From assembly GCA_963169195.1 (NCBI GenBank), contig CAUJDN010000030.1, positions 124,001 to 188,000 on the forward strand: DNA of 64,000 nt. Direction: 5' to 3'. The notes beneath the pieces were generated by a model, which had not been told where the DNA came from, did not search any database, and worked only from the letters and a program-made list of their open reading frames with translations. The first letter of the stretch is position 1. Each line of letters opens with the position of its first letter. The translations under genes were made by a program, and so were the position numbers. Source of the stretch: Acidobacteriota bacterium (GTDB lineage Bacteria > Acidobacteriota > Vicinamibacteria > Vicinamibacterales > UBA2999). Shown here in pieces: positions 63,069 through 64,000 of the stretch.

Positions 63069-64000
63069 CTACGTGGCGCGATCCACGTCGGCGGCCAGCT
63101 CGCGGACGCCGGCCGTGACGGTGACGTCGTAGTCCGGCTGCTCGTCCAGTCCTCGCAGCCAGTCGGGCAGGCCGGCCAGCTGGAGACGCGCGCGCTCGCG
63201 GGCCCCCGCAAGTGGCTCAGCGGCCCCGAGGCGGCGCCCGGACCGCATGACCGGCGCCAGCAACGGCTCGCCCTCGGCATGCTCGGTGACGAGCCCCAGC
63301 GTGTCGCCGGCAAACCGGCACTCCGCATCCCTCCGGCGCCACACTTGCTTGCGTCCCGGCCACGTGGCCTTCTCGGGCGAGCGCTTCCGGCGGGGCCGGC
63401 CGTCGTACTCCTGCAACTTGTAGGCGCAGTCCAGGTACGGCCAGTCGGCGGAGGTGTTCATGCGGGTGCCCACGCCGAACCCGTCGATGGGCGCCCCCTG
63501 GCTCACCAGGTCCCGCAGCTTGAACTCGTCGACGTTGCCGCTGGCGAAGATCGTGATGCCCGGGAGGCCCGCCGCATCGAAGATGCCACGCACCTGCCGC
63601 GCGAGGTCGCCCAGGTCGCCGCTGTCGAGCCGCACGCCGCTGATCGGGATCCCCTCGCGCGCGAGCCGCGTGGCCAGGGCCACGACGCGATGAGCGGCAC
63701 GCACCGTGTCGTAGGTGTCGATGAGGAGCAGCGCATGGTGCGGTTGCGAGCGGGCGAAGCACTCGAACGCGCGGACTTCGTCCTCGTGCGCCTGCACATA
63801 GGAATGCGCCATGGTGCCGTAGACGGGCATGCCGAAGAGCCGCCCGGCCTCCGCCGTGGCCGTGCCCGTGAACCCCGCCAGCCAGCTCGCGCGCGCCGAC
63901 AGCACGCCCGCCTCGGCCCCGTGGGCTCGGCGGAACCCGAAATCCACGAGCGTTCGTCCCGGCGCCGTGATCACGCAGCGCGCCGCCTTGCTGGCCACCA
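63069..64000 (-). CDS. pncB: Nicotinate phosphoribosyltransferase, C-terminal part
   Basis: The visible 310 residues cover the catalytic part of NAPRTase. They include DFGFRRAHG near the window edge, GTATAEAGRLFGMPVYGTMAHSYVQAH, LLIDTYDT, ISGVRLDSGDLGDLARQVR and IFASGNVDEFKLRDL. GAPIDGFGVGTRMNTSADWPYLDCAYKLQEYDGRPRRKRSPEK forms the phosphoribosyl and substrate site. It makes NaMN from nicotinate for NAD salvage. Roughly 130-150 N-terminal residues lie beyond position 64000. Confidence 0.93.
   Translation of the reverse strand, partial: VASKAARCVITAPGRTLVDFGFRRAHGAEAGVLSARASWLAGFTGTATAEAGRLFGMPVYGTMAHSYVQAHEDEVRAFECFARSQPHHALLLIDTYDTVRAAHRVVALATRLAREGIPISGVRLDSGDLGDLARQVRGIFDAAGLPGITIFASGNVDEFKLRDLVSQGAPIDGFGVGTRMNTSADWPYLDCAYKLQEYDGRPRRKRSPEKATWPGRKQVWRRRDAECRFAGDTLGLVTEHAEGEPLLAPVMRSGRRLGAAEPLAGARERARLQLAGLPDWLRGLDEQPDYDVTVTAGVRELAADVDRAT

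Overview
The window is high-GC bacterial chromosome (estimated by eye at about two thirds G+C) with tightly packed genes, many overlapping start/stop codons and no rRNA, tRNA, transposase, integrase or CRISPR array. The duplicated orphan FtsX-type permease (3227-5671), the Oar-like TonB-dependent receptor with an N-terminal carboxypeptidase-regulatory domain (29390-32692), the lipopolysaccharide-assembly gene lptD and several TPR lipoproteins point to a Gram-negative Acidobacteriota member, perhaps the Vicinamibacteria. That assignment is inference from gene content.

Left part (1-15.2 kb). A minus-strand operon of class I fumarase, an A-type Fe-S carrier, a Fur regulator fused to a ferritin-like domain and a PHP protein is an iron/Fe-S unit. 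It is followed by the permease, an exported methyltransferase-like protein, bioY, thiD, moaE-moaD, and prfA-prmC-HIT. A minus-strand set then encodes two M16 peptidase-like subunits, a HAD hydrolase and a GNAT acetyltransferase.

Middle (15.2-37 kb). ileS-lspA-lgt-rluD-Nudix runs on the plus strand. lon and a DksA-like gene run on minus. A short plus-strand set (a Cys-rich unknown, rpmB, ridA) precedes the minus-strand (p)ppGpp synthetase/hydrolase. Then come a TPR lipoprotein, the TonB-dependent receptor, a large TPR protein, and a tonB-exbB-exbD-exbD operon that could energise the receptor.

Right part (37-64 kb). A seven-gene minus-strand operon tgt-yajC-secD-secF-uppP-DUF502-hppA couples protein export, undecaprenyl-phosphate recycling and a pyrophosphate-driven proton pump. 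It diverges from ddl. After a TPR-like gene comes a short region with two 18-residue Lys/Ala microproteins between a strong promoter and a strong terminator. Next are a HEAT-repeat/cyclophilin lipoprotein, an enolase-superfamily (MenC-like) enzyme, a deoxynucleoside kinase, accD-folC-lptD, rmlB plus a second sugar-nucleotide epimerase, an M20 peptidase, a Pro-rich secreted protein, thiC under a TPP riboswitch, and the C-terminal part of nicotinate phosphoribosyltransferase.

Three themes cut across the window. First, many operon-boundary spacers are short-period degenerate tandem repeats, and one repeat type also sits in frame inside ileS. Second, several genes have a -10 hexamer only 7-12 bp before the start codon and no clear Shine-Dalgarno, suggesting leaderless or near-leaderless mRNAs, and some divergent pairs share one -10. 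Third, the Lys/Ala microprotein locus has no function I can name and is the best candidate for something undescribed.
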